Part shown: positions 47,217 to 55,871 of the stretch, in pieces
Position numbering within the stretch: the stretch's first letter is position 1
Layout: every line of letters begins with the position of its first letter
Origin: Nocardia goodfellowii
GTDB taxonomy: Bacteria > Actinomycetota > Actinomycetes > Mycobacteriales > Mycobacteriaceae
Reading direction: 5' to 3'
Length of the DNA stretch: 64,000 nucleotides
NCBI RefSeq assembly: GCF_017875645.1
Contig: NZ_JAGGMR010000001.1
Location: 3,906,001-3,970,000 of the forward strand
The notes under the pieces: model-generated
The model's input: the letters and a program-made list of their open reading frames with translations, nothing else
Database searches by the model: none
What the model was told of the DNA's origin: nothing
Position numbers and translations under genes: made by a program

Positions 47217-48803
47217 GTGACCAACCGCCAAACTGTCGGCAATAACGTGACATTCGATGTCCTGGTGCGTGGCGGCATCGTCTTCGACGGCACCGGAAGG
47301 CCCGGCTATCGAGCCGATATCGGGATCGCCGACGGCCGGATCCGCGACATCGGCGACCTGGGAGCCGCGCGGGCCAGGGCGGAGGTGGACGCGACGCGGC
47401 GCTACGTCCTGCCGGGTTTCATCGATGCGCACGTCCACGGCGAGAACGCGGTACTGGACCCGCAGGTCCAGCTCGCGGCGCTGCGCCAAGGGGTGACGAC
47501 ATTCGTGCTGGGCCAGGACGGTCTGTCCTTCGCCCCGGCCTCGCCGGCCGCATTGCGCTGGGTCGCACGCTATTTCGCCGCGGTCAACGGGCCTGCACCC
47601 ACCCTGGCGGCCTACTCGGGCAACGGTGTGACGGTCGCGGAGTTAATGGCCTGCTATCAGCACACCACCGCGATCAACACCGCGTATCTGGTGCCGCACG
47701 GGACGGTTCGCTACAGCGTCATGGGTGGTTCGCCGCTACCTCCGGACGCGGAGCAGCTGGCCGCGATGGTCGCGCTCACCGAGCAGGGCCTGGAACAGGG
47801 CGCGGTGGGTGTTTCTTCCGGATTGGGTTATCTCCCAGGGCGTTTCGCGGACGCGGAGGAGCTGGGTGCGGTCTGCGTACCGGCGGCGCGGCGGGGTCTG
47901 CCGTATGTCACGCACATGCGCACCTACGGCGACGCCGCCGACAAAGGCATGTCGGAGGCGTGTGCGGTCGGCCGGATCAGTGGTGCCGCCGTGCACATTT
48001 CGCACTACCACGGGCCGGGGGAGATGCTGGCGGGACTGGTCGATACCGCGCGTGCGACCGGACAAGATGTCACCTTCGACACCTATCCGTATCTCCGCGG
48101 TTGCAGCATTCTGGCCAAAATGCTGCCGGATTGGCTGGCCACCGCCGATTTGGACGGCACCCTCGAGGCGCTGTCGGATCGTGCCGTCCGGGAACTGCTC
48201 GACACCCAGATCGACGACAGTCTCTGGTCCGCGTTCATTCTCGCCCACGTCCCGGCCGCCCGATATCGGTGGGCCGAAGGCTTACCGCTCGACCGCGCGG
48301 CGGCGTGGGCCGGTGTTCGTCCCGCCGTGTTCTGTGCGGACGTGCTGGTCGAGTCGGGGCTGGATGTGGGCATCGTTTTCGACTATCCGGAACGCGCGCT
48401 GGAGGATTCGGTGCGCTGCCTGCTGCGTCACGAAGCCCACATGGGCGGTTCGGACGGCATCTACCTGGGCGGTCGGCCGCACCCGCGGGGTTACGGCGCG
48501 TTCGCGCGGATGCTCGCCCGGCATTGCCGCGAACTCGGCGACTGGACCTGGGCACAGGCCGGCGAGCACCTGGCCGCTCGTCCGGCCGCGCGGTTCCGCC
48601 TCACCGACCGGGGTGTCCTGGTTCGTGGCAAGGCCGCGGACCTCGTGGTCGTCGACCCGCACACCGTGCGGGACCGCGCCACCTACGCCGCGCCGCGCGA
48701 ACCGGCCACCGGGATCGACGACGTGATCGTGGGTGGGGTGCCGGTGCTCGCGGGCGGGCGGCGCACCGGGCGATTACCGGGCACGGTGCTGTGCGCGTGC
48801 TGA
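47217..48803 (+). CDS. N-acyl-D-amino-acid deacylase-like amidohydrolase
   Basis: 528 aa. PGFIDAHVHGENAVLDPQVQ (H-x-H metal motif), THMRTYGDAADKGMSEA, VHISHYHGPGEM and MGGSDGIYLGGRPHPRGYGA (Asp) are characteristic of the D-aminoacylase subfamily. Start at GTG 47217; the frame is open far upstream but antisense to the GNAT gene, so an earlier start is unlikely. It could release D-amino acids from N-acyl forms; the pairing with a GNAT, which could make such N-acyl groups, is suggestive only. Confidence 0.85.
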   Translation: MTNRQTVGNNVTFDVLVRGGIVFDGTGRPGYRADIGIADGRIRDIGDLGAARARAEVDATRRYVLPGFIDAHVHGENAVLDPQVQLAALRQGVTTFVLGQDGLSFAPASPAALRWVARYFAAVNGPAPTLAAYSGNGVTVAELMACYQHTTAINTAYLVPHGTVRYSVMGGSPLPPDAEQLAAMVALTEQGLEQGAVGVSSGLGYLPGRFADAEELGAVCVPAARRGLPYVTHMRTYGDAADKGMSEACAVGRISGAAVHISHYHGPGEMLAGLVDTARATGQDVTFDTYPYLRGCSILAKMLPDWLATADLDGTLEALSDRAVRELLDTQIDDSLWSAFILAHVPAARYRWAEGLPLDRAAAWAGVRPAVFCADVLVESGLDVGIVFDYPERALEDSVRCLLRHEAHMGGSDGIYLGGRPHPRGYGAFARMLARHCRELGDWTWAQAGEHLAARPAARFRLTDRGVLVRGKAADLVVVDPHTVRDRATYAAPREPATGIDDVIVGGVPVLAGGRRTGRLPGTVLCAC

Positions 48804-48902
48804 AAGCTCAACGAGGCGAACGTGTTTCGGATACCGTTGGCCACAAGTCCCGCCCAGCCGAGGCGCTCAGCCGTCCTGGGCGCCCGCGAGGAAGGACTTG
48901 AC

Positions 48903-50132
48903 GTGGCAACCACCGGGCGGCCGCTCACCGTCGGCGAGCGGATCGAGATCCGGCGGCGCAGACTCGGGCTTTCTCGCCGGGTCGTAGCGCAGTTGGCCGG
49001 TCGCAGCGAGGAATGGCTGCGGCAGATCGAGCGCGGGCATCGCGAACTCGACAGCATCGCCGCGCTCTACCGCATGGCCGAAGTGCTGCACCTGGATGAC
49101 CCGACCGCGCTGCTCGGGCATCCCACCTCGAGCCGGTCGGCCGCGCGGGACATCGCGCCCGCGCTGACCTCGCTGAACCACGCGATCATGGATCACCCGA
49201 CCGCGCGGGCGTTCGGGGTCGAAACCCCCGGGCCGCCACCGCCGCCGGAGCAGGTGCGCGCCGCGCTCGAACAGTGCTGGAGCTCCTGGCTCGGCGCACC
49301 CGACCGCTACACCCGCCTCACCACCCAGCTGCCCCTGGTGCTGCGATCCGCGCGTTCGCTGCGGGCGGCGACCCGGACCACCGCGAGCGGGTCGGCGCAC
49401 GACGCGGGCCTGCTGCTGGCCGAGTCCTATCACCTGGCCCGCTTCCTGCTCACCCGCGTCGGTGACTACCACCTCGCGTGGCTGGTGGCCGACCGCCCGG
49501 TCGGCATCTTCGCCGATGCGAAGCAGCCGATCCTGGTCGCGGTCAGCGCCTGGCATGTCGCCGCGGCGCTGAACAATCTCGGATATCACGCCGAATGCCG
49601 GGATTACGCGCTGGCCGCCGCGCGCCGGCTGGCGTCGGTGCGCGCGGGCCGGTCGGTGCTCGGCGCGTTGCAGCTGGTCGCGGCGTACGGCGCGGCGGGC
49701 GTAGGTGATTCGATCGGCAGCCAGGATTTGGTGACGGCCGCGAGGGAGACCGCGGCCGGGCTGGACCCCGAAGCTCCGGAGCGGCGCGACGTCTGGTTCG
49801 GGGTCGCCGAGGTAGCCATCGCCGAGATCGATATCGCGGTGCGGCTCGGCCGGCTCAGCGACGCGGTGCGCCTGGCCGCGCAGGTGGAATTGGCCGACAC
49901 CGCCTCGATCGAACAGCGAGTCCGCTACTACACCACCATCGCGCACGTCTACGGGCTGCTCGGTGACGACACCTCCGCGGTGGTCGCTCTGCAACGGGCT
50001 TGTCAAGCCTGCCCGGAGGACATCCGCTACGACTGGCTGGTGCACCGGACCCTGCAACGGTTGTCCCGTCGCGACCACCATCTGGTGCGCCGCGAGCTCA
50101 CCGCGCTGCTCTCGGTCGCCGGGCTGGCCTGA
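48903..50132 (+). CDS. XRE-family HTH regulator with TPR-like region
   Basis: 409 aa. HTH at about 12-65 (RIEIRRRRLGLSRRVVAQLA, then GRSEEWLRQIERGHRELDS). C-terminal 300 aa are alpha-helical repeats with TPR spacing (AWHVAAALNNLGYHAECRDY). Start at GTG 48903 because GAGGAAGGA precedes it; a longer frame would overlap upstream. Same architecture as the regulator at 394. It lies 211 bases before the PKS-like gene and is the obvious candidate to control it. Confidence 0.85.
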   Translation: MATTGRPLTVGERIEIRRRRLGLSRRVVAQLAGRSEEWLRQIERGHRELDSIAALYRMAEVLHLDDPTALLGHPTSSRSAARDIAPALTSLNHAIMDHPTARAFGVETPGPPPPPEQVRAALEQCWSSWLGAPDRYTRLTTQLPLVLRSARSLRAATRTTASGSAHDAGLLLAESYHLARFLLTRVGDYHLAWLVADRPVGIFADAKQPILVAVSAWHVAAALNNLGYHAECRDYALAAARRLASVRAGRSVLGALQLVAAYGAAGVGDSIGSQDLVTAARETAAGLDPEAPERRDVWFGVAEVAIAEIDIAVRLGRLSDAVRLAAQVELADTASIEQRVRYYTTIAHVYGLLGDDTSAVVALQRACQACPEDIRYDWLVHRTLQRLSRRDHHLVRRELTALLSVAGLA

Positions 50133-50343
50133 GCCGCCGCCGCGCACCCCAACTTTTGTTGGATCGCGAATACCACGCGGTTTTGGACCCGAGTAAACGT
50201 CCAGCGCGACATCGCTTTCCGGCGGTCGAATGGCCGCCCGGCGATGTGGTGAACACGGCGGTGCGCGGAATTTATGGTCGGTCCACCCGACACCGGCACT
50301 GTGCCGGATGCCGCACCCACCCCGTCGAGGAACGGATGGACCG

Positions 50344-52983
50344 ATGACCACACCGCAGACCGATTCCGCCGCCGAGCCCTTACCTCCGTTCAGCGGTGCT
50401 GCCGCCGCACCGGCGGAGTTCGTGCCACCCACACTCGGCGTCGCCACTCAGCCGCGCCCGGATCGGCTGGAATGGCCGTGTACGTTCGACCGCCGGCACC
50501 GATACCTGCTCGGCCATCTCGTCGCCGGTCTGCCGGTGCTGTCCGGCGCGGCCTATCTCGAGCTGTGGCACGCCGCCGCCCGGGAGCTGTCGGGCGCCGA
50601 GGAGATCACGTTGCGCGACATCCGTTTTCGTCAGCTGCTGTCGCTGTCCGCACTGGGCACGGGCCCGGTCACCCTGCGGATGGTCGCGCAGGCCGAACAG
50701 TACGCGTGGCGGTTGCTGGCCGTCGGCCCCGACGAGAGCGTGCTCGCGCAGGCCCGAGCCGATGACACCGCGCCCGGCACAGTGCCGCCCGCTCTCGCCC
50801 AGGCGCGGGCGCGTTGCCCGCGCCGCCGAGACGGGGGACGGTTCTACGACCAGCACCATCTGGCCGGTAATCAGTGGATCGGCGCGTTCCGTCGAATCGC
50901 CGAAATCTGGTACGGACAAGGCGAAACGGTGTCCCGGCTCCGCGGCGCGTCGGCCGGACACGCCGCCGTACCCGCGCTGGACGCCTGCCTGCAAACGATG
51001 CACACCCTCCTGCCGACCGCCGCCGACATCCCGATGATGCTGACAAGCATCGACGCGGTACGCCTCCGGGCCGCCCCGCTACGTCCGCAGTGGTGCTGGA
51101 CGCGCGCCGTGCGCAACGACGACACCGGATTCGCCGGTGACATCACGGTGTACGACGGAAACGGCGCTGCCATCGCCGAACTCACCGGCGTGCGCGTCGG
51201 TCCCGGACACGGCCGCCGCACCATCCCACGGCCGCCCGCTCGCGAAACACCCCTGCGAGCGCTGCCATTCCATCCCCGCAGTGCCGCGGCTACCGACAGT
51301 GCCGCGGTTGTCGACAGTGGGGCGGTTATCGACAGTGGGGCGAGTGCCCGCAATGCGGCTGCTACTGGCAGTGCGGCGGTTGCCCGCAGTGCGGTGGGTA
51401 CTGGCAATGCCGCTGCTACTGGCAATGCTGCGGCTGCTCGCAGTGTGGCTTCTTCTGGCAGTCTGTCTGCTGCTGGCAGTGCGGCGGCGACCCACAACGC
51501 CGAATCGCATATCGGGTTCAAGCCTGCGATCGCCGAATTCGGGACCGCCTGGCAGACAGTCGAACTGGGCAGTGGTGTGCAGGGTGAACCGGGCCGGGTA
51601 TTGATCCGGCAGAGTGGGACCGAGCTCGATGCGGCAGTCATCGAGGCGCTGCGCCGCGCCGGTCATCAGGTCTTTCCCGTGGCGCCGCATGCCGGGACGG
51701 CCGAGATCCGCGCCGACCTCGGACCGGATCGGTCGCTGCGCGCGGTGCTGAACATCGCCGCCTTGGGCTCGGGGACGAACGCCGATTCCTCGGCCCGCGA
51801 AGTCTTGGCGACCTCGGTCGGGTTGTGTGCCGGTGCGCTGGCGACCGCGCGAGCCACGCCCGCGGGTGTACCCACGATCCTGGTGACCCGAGGTGCTCGA
51901 TCGGCGGGGCCCGATCCACGTTGCGCGGCGCCGTGGCAGGCCGCGCTCTGGGGCTTCGGTCCGGTGCTCGGTCGTGATCAGCGGCGCGATGTAGTCCTGG
52001 TCGATCTGCCCGAAAGTGGGGAAACCCCGGCGGCCGAGGCGGCCGGGCTGGCCGCCGTGGCCCGGGCCGCGACCACCGAAACCCGGCTGGCGCTGCGCCG
52101 GAACCGCTGGTGGGCGCCACGTCTGGTCCCCCTCGACCGCGCTTACCGCCCGGACCCCGAGTCGATCTGCCGCGCCATCCGATCCGGGGTCACCTATGTG
52201 ATCACCGGCGGACTCGACGGCGCCGGGGGACACTGCGCGCAATGGTTGATCGATCGCGGCGCGCGGTCACTGCTCCTGATCGGACCCGGGCTGGCCGAAG
52301 CCGAAGTGCCCCAGCGCCTTCGGCGTCCCGGGGTGACGATCGAACAGCACACGGCCGACATCGCCGACGAACATGCCGTCGCCCGGATACTGCACGCCGC
52401 CGATCGCCACTCGGCGCCGATCGCCGGGGTCGTGCACGCCGCGGCCCCGCTGGAGCTGAGTGGCGCCGACCCGACCCCCGCGGCCATCGAACGCGCACTG
52501 CGCGCGAAAGTAGCCGGTGGCTGGGCGCTGCATCGGCTACTCTCCGCCCGGACCTTGGATTTCTTCGTCCTGCTCGCTCCGCCCGCCGTCCGTTCGACGC
52601 AACACCCGGGCGCCGAAGCCGCATCCAATGCCTTCCTGGATGCCCTCGCCGACCACCGCCGCGCCCTGGGTCTCCCTGCGGCAGTGGTCAATTGGAGCAC
52701 CGGGGGTCACCCCACCCCGGCCCCGCCCACCAGCGCCCACATCGACTTGGAGAACTATCTCCTGCGCCAACTCGCCCGCATGCTCGGCGCGGCCGTGGAA
52801 ACCCTCGACCGCCACAGCCCCCTGATCACCATGGGAATGACCTCCCTGCACGCGGTCGACCTGTGCAACCACCTCCGCCGAGACCACGGCCTCGACCTCA
52901 CCCTGCCCGACCTGCTCGACGCCGCGAACGTAGCCGAGCTGGCCCTACGTCTCATCACCGGCGCACTGAGTGGCGTGGCATGA
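50344..52983 (+). CDS. free-standing PKS-like DH-(linker)-KR-ACP protein without KS or AT
   Basis: 879 aa. Residues about 25-310 are a double-hotdog dehydratase: His58 in GHLVAGLPVLSGAAYLEL (usual HxxxGxxxxP, with Pro changed to Ser67) and Asp213 in VPALDACLQTM. Residues 314-385 are a 6-aa tandem repeat linker. A ketoreductase fold follows (TGGLDGAGG 621-629; GVVHAAAPLELSG), but the catalytic Ser is Ala745 and the Tyr is Glu758, so it is probably inactive or structural. An ACP ends the protein, with Ser834 in MGMTSLHAV as the phosphopantetheine site. No ketosynthase or acyltransferase is in the window. Could act in trans with other modular or iterative enzymes. Confidence 0.85.
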   Translation: MTTPQTDSAAEPLPPFSGAAAAPAEFVPPTLGVATQPRPDRLEWPCTFDRRHRYLLGHLVAGLPVLSGAAYLELWHAAARELSGAEEITLRDIRFRQLLSLSALGTGPVTLRMVAQAEQYAWRLLAVGPDESVLAQARADDTAPGTVPPALAQARARCPRRRDGGRFYDQHHLAGNQWIGAFRRIAEIWYGQGETVSRLRGASAGHAAVPALDACLQTMHTLLPTAADIPMMLTSIDAVRLRAAPLRPQWCWTRAVRNDDTGFAGDITVYDGNGAAIAELTGVRVGPGHGRRTIPRPPARETPLRALPFHPRSAAATDSAAVVDSGAVIDSGASARNAAATGSAAVARSAVGTGNAAATGNAAAARSVASSGSLSAAGSAAATHNAESHIGFKPAIAEFGTAWQTVELGSGVQGEPGRVLIRQSGTELDAAVIEALRRAGHQVFPVAPHAGTAEIRADLGPDRSLRAVLNIAALGSGTNADSSAREVLATSVGLCAGALATARATPAGVPTILVTRGARSAGPDPRCAAPWQAALWGFGPVLGRDQRRDVVLVDLPESGETPAAEAAGLAAVARAATTETRLALRRNRWWAPRLVPLDRAYRPDPESICRAIRSGVTYVITGGLDGAGGHCAQWLIDRGARSLLLIGPGLAEAEVPQRLRRPGVTIEQHTADIADEHAVARILHAADRHSAPIAGVVHAAAPLELSGADPTPAAIERALRAKVAGGWALHRLLSARTLDFFVLLAPPAVRSTQHPGAEAASNAFLDALADHRRALGLPAAVVNWSTGGHPTPAPPTSAHIDLENYLLRQLARMLGAAVETLDRHSPLITMGMTSLHAVDLCNHLRRDHGLDLTLPDLLDAANVAELALRLITGALSGVA
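51283..51498 (+). repeat. in-frame minisatellite, 12 x 18 bases
   Basis: Twelve 18-base units exactly from 51283 to 51498, coding variants of AAATGS / AAVARS / AAATGN, in the linker between the DH and KR parts. In-frame period. Confidence 0.85.
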
Positions 52984-53093
52984 GCGTCGTCTGGTCGGAT
53001 CCGGCGGGAGCGATGCTTGGGATCCGGGAAGCGCCTACCCCCGGGATCCGGCGAAAGCCGTGCTTCCGGGTACCCGCAGGATTCGGCTCGGTC

Positions 53094-53459
53094 TTACGCA
53101 GCCACGACGGGATTGCCCTGCCAGTCGCATTCGTCCGGCAACTGTCCGGGCTCCGTGCACCAGGTGATGAATTCCGCGACGTTGCCCGGGCGTATCTCTC
53201 CGGGAAGTCCGAACGCTGGGCACCGATAGCTACGACCCGGTTGGGTGGTTCCCCGGAACTCCGGTCCGCGGACGAAGACGTGCCGGGCTTCCTCCGCTTG
53301 CGCCAAGACGTAGCTGACGAGGACACGTTTGTCGGTCGAAACGACCCTGAGTGTGGGTGCGCCCGGTGCGTCATAGTTGTCTCTGTCCTGGGTGACCCAC
53401 CACAGGTACTCGCGGCCGCCGACCACGATCCTGCGCCGCCCCTTCTTGCTGATTGCCAT
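53094..53459 (-). CDS. small hypothetical protein
   Basis: 121 aa, start MAISKKGRRRIVV, then VGGREYLWWVTQDRDN and FVRGPEFRGTTQPG. Mixed alpha/beta with two tryptophans early and two cysteines late. Family not recognised; conserved-looking basic start. On the minus strand, convergent with the PKS-like gene. Confidence 0.6.
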   Translation of the reverse strand: MAISKKGRRRIVVGGREYLWWVTQDRDNYDAPGAPTLRVVSTDKRVLVSYVLAQAEEARHVFVRGPEFRGTTQPGRSYRCPAFGLPGEIRPGNVAEFITWCTEPGQLPDECDWQGNPVVAA

Positions 53460-53523
53460 GGGCTCACGCTAGAGCGCGAGTGTTGCTGTGCGCATCAGGT
53501 TTTCGCGGGGCGTGCGGCCGGAC

Positions 53524-54357
53524 TCAGCGGAAGGCGGGCAGGTTGCGGGCAGCCCAGACGGCGTAGCGGTGCGGTGCTCGGCCGAGGACCCGCTCGATGT
53601 CGGGGCTGATCTGAAGTTCCTCGGCGGTGGGTGCGCCGAGGATGGACAGGGTGGTGTCGGCTACCTCCGGCGGCATGAATGCCAGCATTTGGGCACGCGC
53701 TTGCTCCGGCGTCTGGTCGACGAAAGACACTGTCTCGCCGAGGAGTTCGCTGAGTGCGCGGGTGCGGTCGCGGGGTGATTCCGGTTCCGGGCCGGTCAGC
53801 ACATAGGTGTGGCCGGTGTGGCCGTCCTCCAGCAGAGCGGCCGCGGCCATGGCGGCGATGTCCTCCGGATCGACGAAGGGGATGGCGACGTCGCCGAAGG
53901 GAGCGGCGACCACCCGCCGCTCGCGGACCGACTCGGCCCAGGCGAGGGTGTTGGATTGGAATCCACTGGGGCGCAGGATCGTCCACTCGAGCCCCGAATT
54001 CCGCACCGCCATCTCGACGGACTTGCCGAATTGCCCGTGCGAGGCGCTGCCGGGCCGGGTGCCGACGCCCTGGGAAGACAGCAGGACTACCCGCCGCACA
54101 CCGGAATCCTTTGCGGCGGTGAGGATCGCGGGCACATCGGCGGCGAACGAGCCGGGGGCGAAGAGCAGGAACAGTTTCTCCGCGCCGGCGAGGGGGAGGG
54201 TGCCGAGGTCGGTCACGTCGGCGCTGACGCCCTGGGCGTTCGCCGGGAGATCCGTGGGCAGGGTGCGCGCGACCGCCGTCACCTTGTCGCCAGCCTCGGC
54301 CAGCATCCGCACCAGCGGCCGTCCTACGTTTCCGGTCGCTCCGGTCACAACGATCAT
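53524..54357 (-). CDS. NmrA-like NAD(P)-binding protein
   Basis: 277 aa atypical short-chain dehydrogenase. Rossmann start MIVVTGATGNVGRPLVRMLA; the central VVLLSSQGVGTRPGS; ILRPSGFQSNTLAW. Redox sensor or NAD(P)H:quinone reductase roles occur in this family. Divergent from the TetR gene at 54434 with a shared operator region, so it is probably that regulator's target. Confidence 0.88.
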   Translation of the reverse strand: MIVVTGATGNVGRPLVRMLAEAGDKVTAVARTLPTDLPANAQGVSADVTDLGTLPLAGAEKLFLLFAPGSFAADVPAILTAAKDSGVRRVVLLSSQGVGTRPGSASHGQFGKSVEMAVRNSGLEWTILRPSGFQSNTLAWAESVRERRVVAAPFGDVAIPFVDPEDIAAMAAAALLEDGHTGHTYVLTGPEPESPRDRTRALSELLGETVSFVDQTPEQARAQMLAFMPPEVADTTLSILGAPTAEELQISPDIERVLGRAPHRYAVWAARNLPAFR

Positions 54358-54372
54358 TGTTCGAACTCCTGA

Positions 54373-54443
54373 GTTAGTTGACTGACTAACAAGAAGCTAG
54401 CCGACGTTCGACGTGTTGTCTACAGTTAGTTGGGTGACCAACT
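54373..54443. promoter_or_regulatory. two TetR operator dyads, one over the tetR start codon
   Basis: GTTAGTTGACTGACTAAC at 54373-54390 is an 18-base near-palindrome, and AGTTGG-GTGA-CCAACT at 54428-54443 spans the GTG start (54434) of the TetR gene. Both carry an AGTTG half site. Predicts control of the NmrA-like gene from the first and autoregulation from the second. Confidence 0.65.
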
Positions 54444-55006
54444 CAGTGGCCGGCACCAAGCCCGGTAAGCGGGAGCGACTGATCGAGGCCGCCGTGCGCG
54501 TGTTCTACGAGCGGGGCGTGGAGAAGACGACCATCGCCGATATCGCGCGGGTGGCCGATGTCCCGGTCGGCAATGTGTACTACTACTTCAAGACGAAAGA
54601 CCAGCTCATCGAGGCCGCGATCGGCGCGCACGCCCGCACGCTGGACCAGCTGACCGCGGAGCTGAATCGTCTTGATTCCCCGCGGGATCGACTGAAGCGG
54701 CTGATCGACGGCTGGGTCGAGGAGCGGGAGCTGGCGGCCCGGTACGGATGCCCGTTCGGTTCGCTGACGGCGGAACTGCACAAGCGGGACGATCCGCTCG
54801 AAGGCCGGGCCAGCGAGGTGATGCGCGCGCTGGTCGATTGGGCCGCAGGGCAGTTCGACGCCATGGGCCGCGCCGACGCCGAGCAGCTCGCGATCGCGCT
54901 CATCGCCTCCTATCAGGGTATTTCGCTGCTCACCAACGCGTTCCGCGATCCGGATCTGATGGTCGCCGAGGGTAGGCGACTCCAGGGCTGGATCGACTCG
55001 CTCTGA
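54434..55006 (+). CDS. TetR-family regulator
   Basis: 190 aa. HTH about 13-58 (IEAAVRVFYERGVEKTTIAD, then ADVPVGNVYYYFKTKDQL). C-terminal domain RYGCPFGSLTAELHKRDD is typical of the TetR_C group linked to small quinone or aldehyde reductases. Likely represses the divergent NmrA-like gene and itself through dyads at 54373-54443. Confidence 0.9.
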   Translation: MTNSVAGTKPGKRERLIEAAVRVFYERGVEKTTIADIARVADVPVGNVYYYFKTKDQLIEAAIGAHARTLDQLTAELNRLDSPRDRLKRLIDGWVEERELAARYGCPFGSLTAELHKRDDPLEGRASEVMRALVDWAAGQFDAMGRADAEQLAIALIASYQGISLLTNAFRDPDLMVAEGRRLQGWIDSL

Positions 55007-55103
55007 TCCGCATCACCCATCGAGGCGCGTCCCCCAGCGGGGGGCGCGCCTTTTGTCGTGTGGACGGGAATTCTCAGCGCGGACCTTGCGTTGGATAGAT
55101 TGC

Positions 55104-55113
55104 CGATATATCG
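55104..55113. promoter_or_regulatory. palindrome before PadR gene
   Basis: CGATATATCG, a perfect 10-base palindrome 41 bases upstream of the PadR start, flanked by GATAG/GATAGC half sites. A plausible PadR autoregulatory site. Confidence 0.4.
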
Positions 55114-55154
55114 TCGATAGCATGAGATACACACGAAAGCCTGAGGAGGCAATC

Positions 55155-55814
55155 ATGGGAAACACCGAACACAGCGAAAACAGCGGCTTCGGCCGACGTG
55201 CTCGCCGGCATCGCCCCGGAGGCGGCGAATTCGGCCCCGAGCTGCACATGCACGCCCGGCACGGGCGGCGCGGCTTCGGTCCGGAATTCGGCCCCGGCGG
55301 CTTCGGTCCCGGTTTCGGCCCGCACTTCGGGCGTGGCCGTGGCCGCGGTGGTCGCGGCCGGCGCGGTGATGTCCGCGCCGCGGTCTTGCTGCTGCTCACC
55401 GAACGCCCGATGCACGGTTACGAGTTGATCCAGCAGATCCGCGAACGCAGCGAGGATGTCTGGCGTCCGAGCCCGGGCTCCATCTACCCCGCGCTCGCGC
55501 AGCTGGAGGACGAGGGCCTGGTGCTCATCGAGAAGGTGGCCGGTCGCAAGACCGCGCAACTGACCGAAGCCGGCACCACCTACGTCAGCGAAAACCGGGA
55601 CGAGCTCGGCGATCCCTGGGCCGACGTCAAAGGCGACGTGGGCGATCAGGCGATCGATCTGCGAGCCCTGATCGGTCAACTGATGGGCGCGGCGGCGCAG
55701 GTGGCGGCGGCCGGCACCCCTGAGCAGGCGGCCAAGGCGGCCGAGGTACTCACCGAAGCGCGCCGGGCGCTGTACCGGATTCTGGCCGAGGACGACAGCC
55801 CCGAAAAGTCTTAG
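55155..55814 (+). CDS. PadR-family regulator with Gly/Arg-rich N-terminus
   Basis: 219 aa. The first 70 residues are low-complexity (GFGPEFGPGGFGPGFGP, RGRGRGGRGRR), and are followed by the winged helix (AAVLLLLTERPMHGYELIQQ, PSPGSIYPALAQLEDEGL) and a long C-terminal helix. Gly-Phe/Gly-Arg-rich leaders occur in many actinobacterial PadR proteins and may be disordered. Start at ATG 55155 with GAGGAGG upstream. No obvious target neighbour apart from the lipase downstream. Confidence 0.88.
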   Translation: MGNTEHSENSGFGRRARRHRPGGGEFGPELHMHARHGRRGFGPEFGPGGFGPGFGPHFGRGRGRGGRGRRGDVRAAVLLLLTERPMHGYELIQQIRERSEDVWRPSPGSIYPALAQLEDEGLVLIEKVAGRKTAQLTEAGTTYVSENRDELGDPWADVKGDVGDQAIDLRALIGQLMGAAAQVAAAGTPEQAAKAAEVLTEARRALYRILAEDDSPEKS

Positions 55815-55871
55815 GCATGAATTAGTGCGCGAGCGCAGGCATTTCGGCCGAGTTCGTTAAATAATTGGGGA

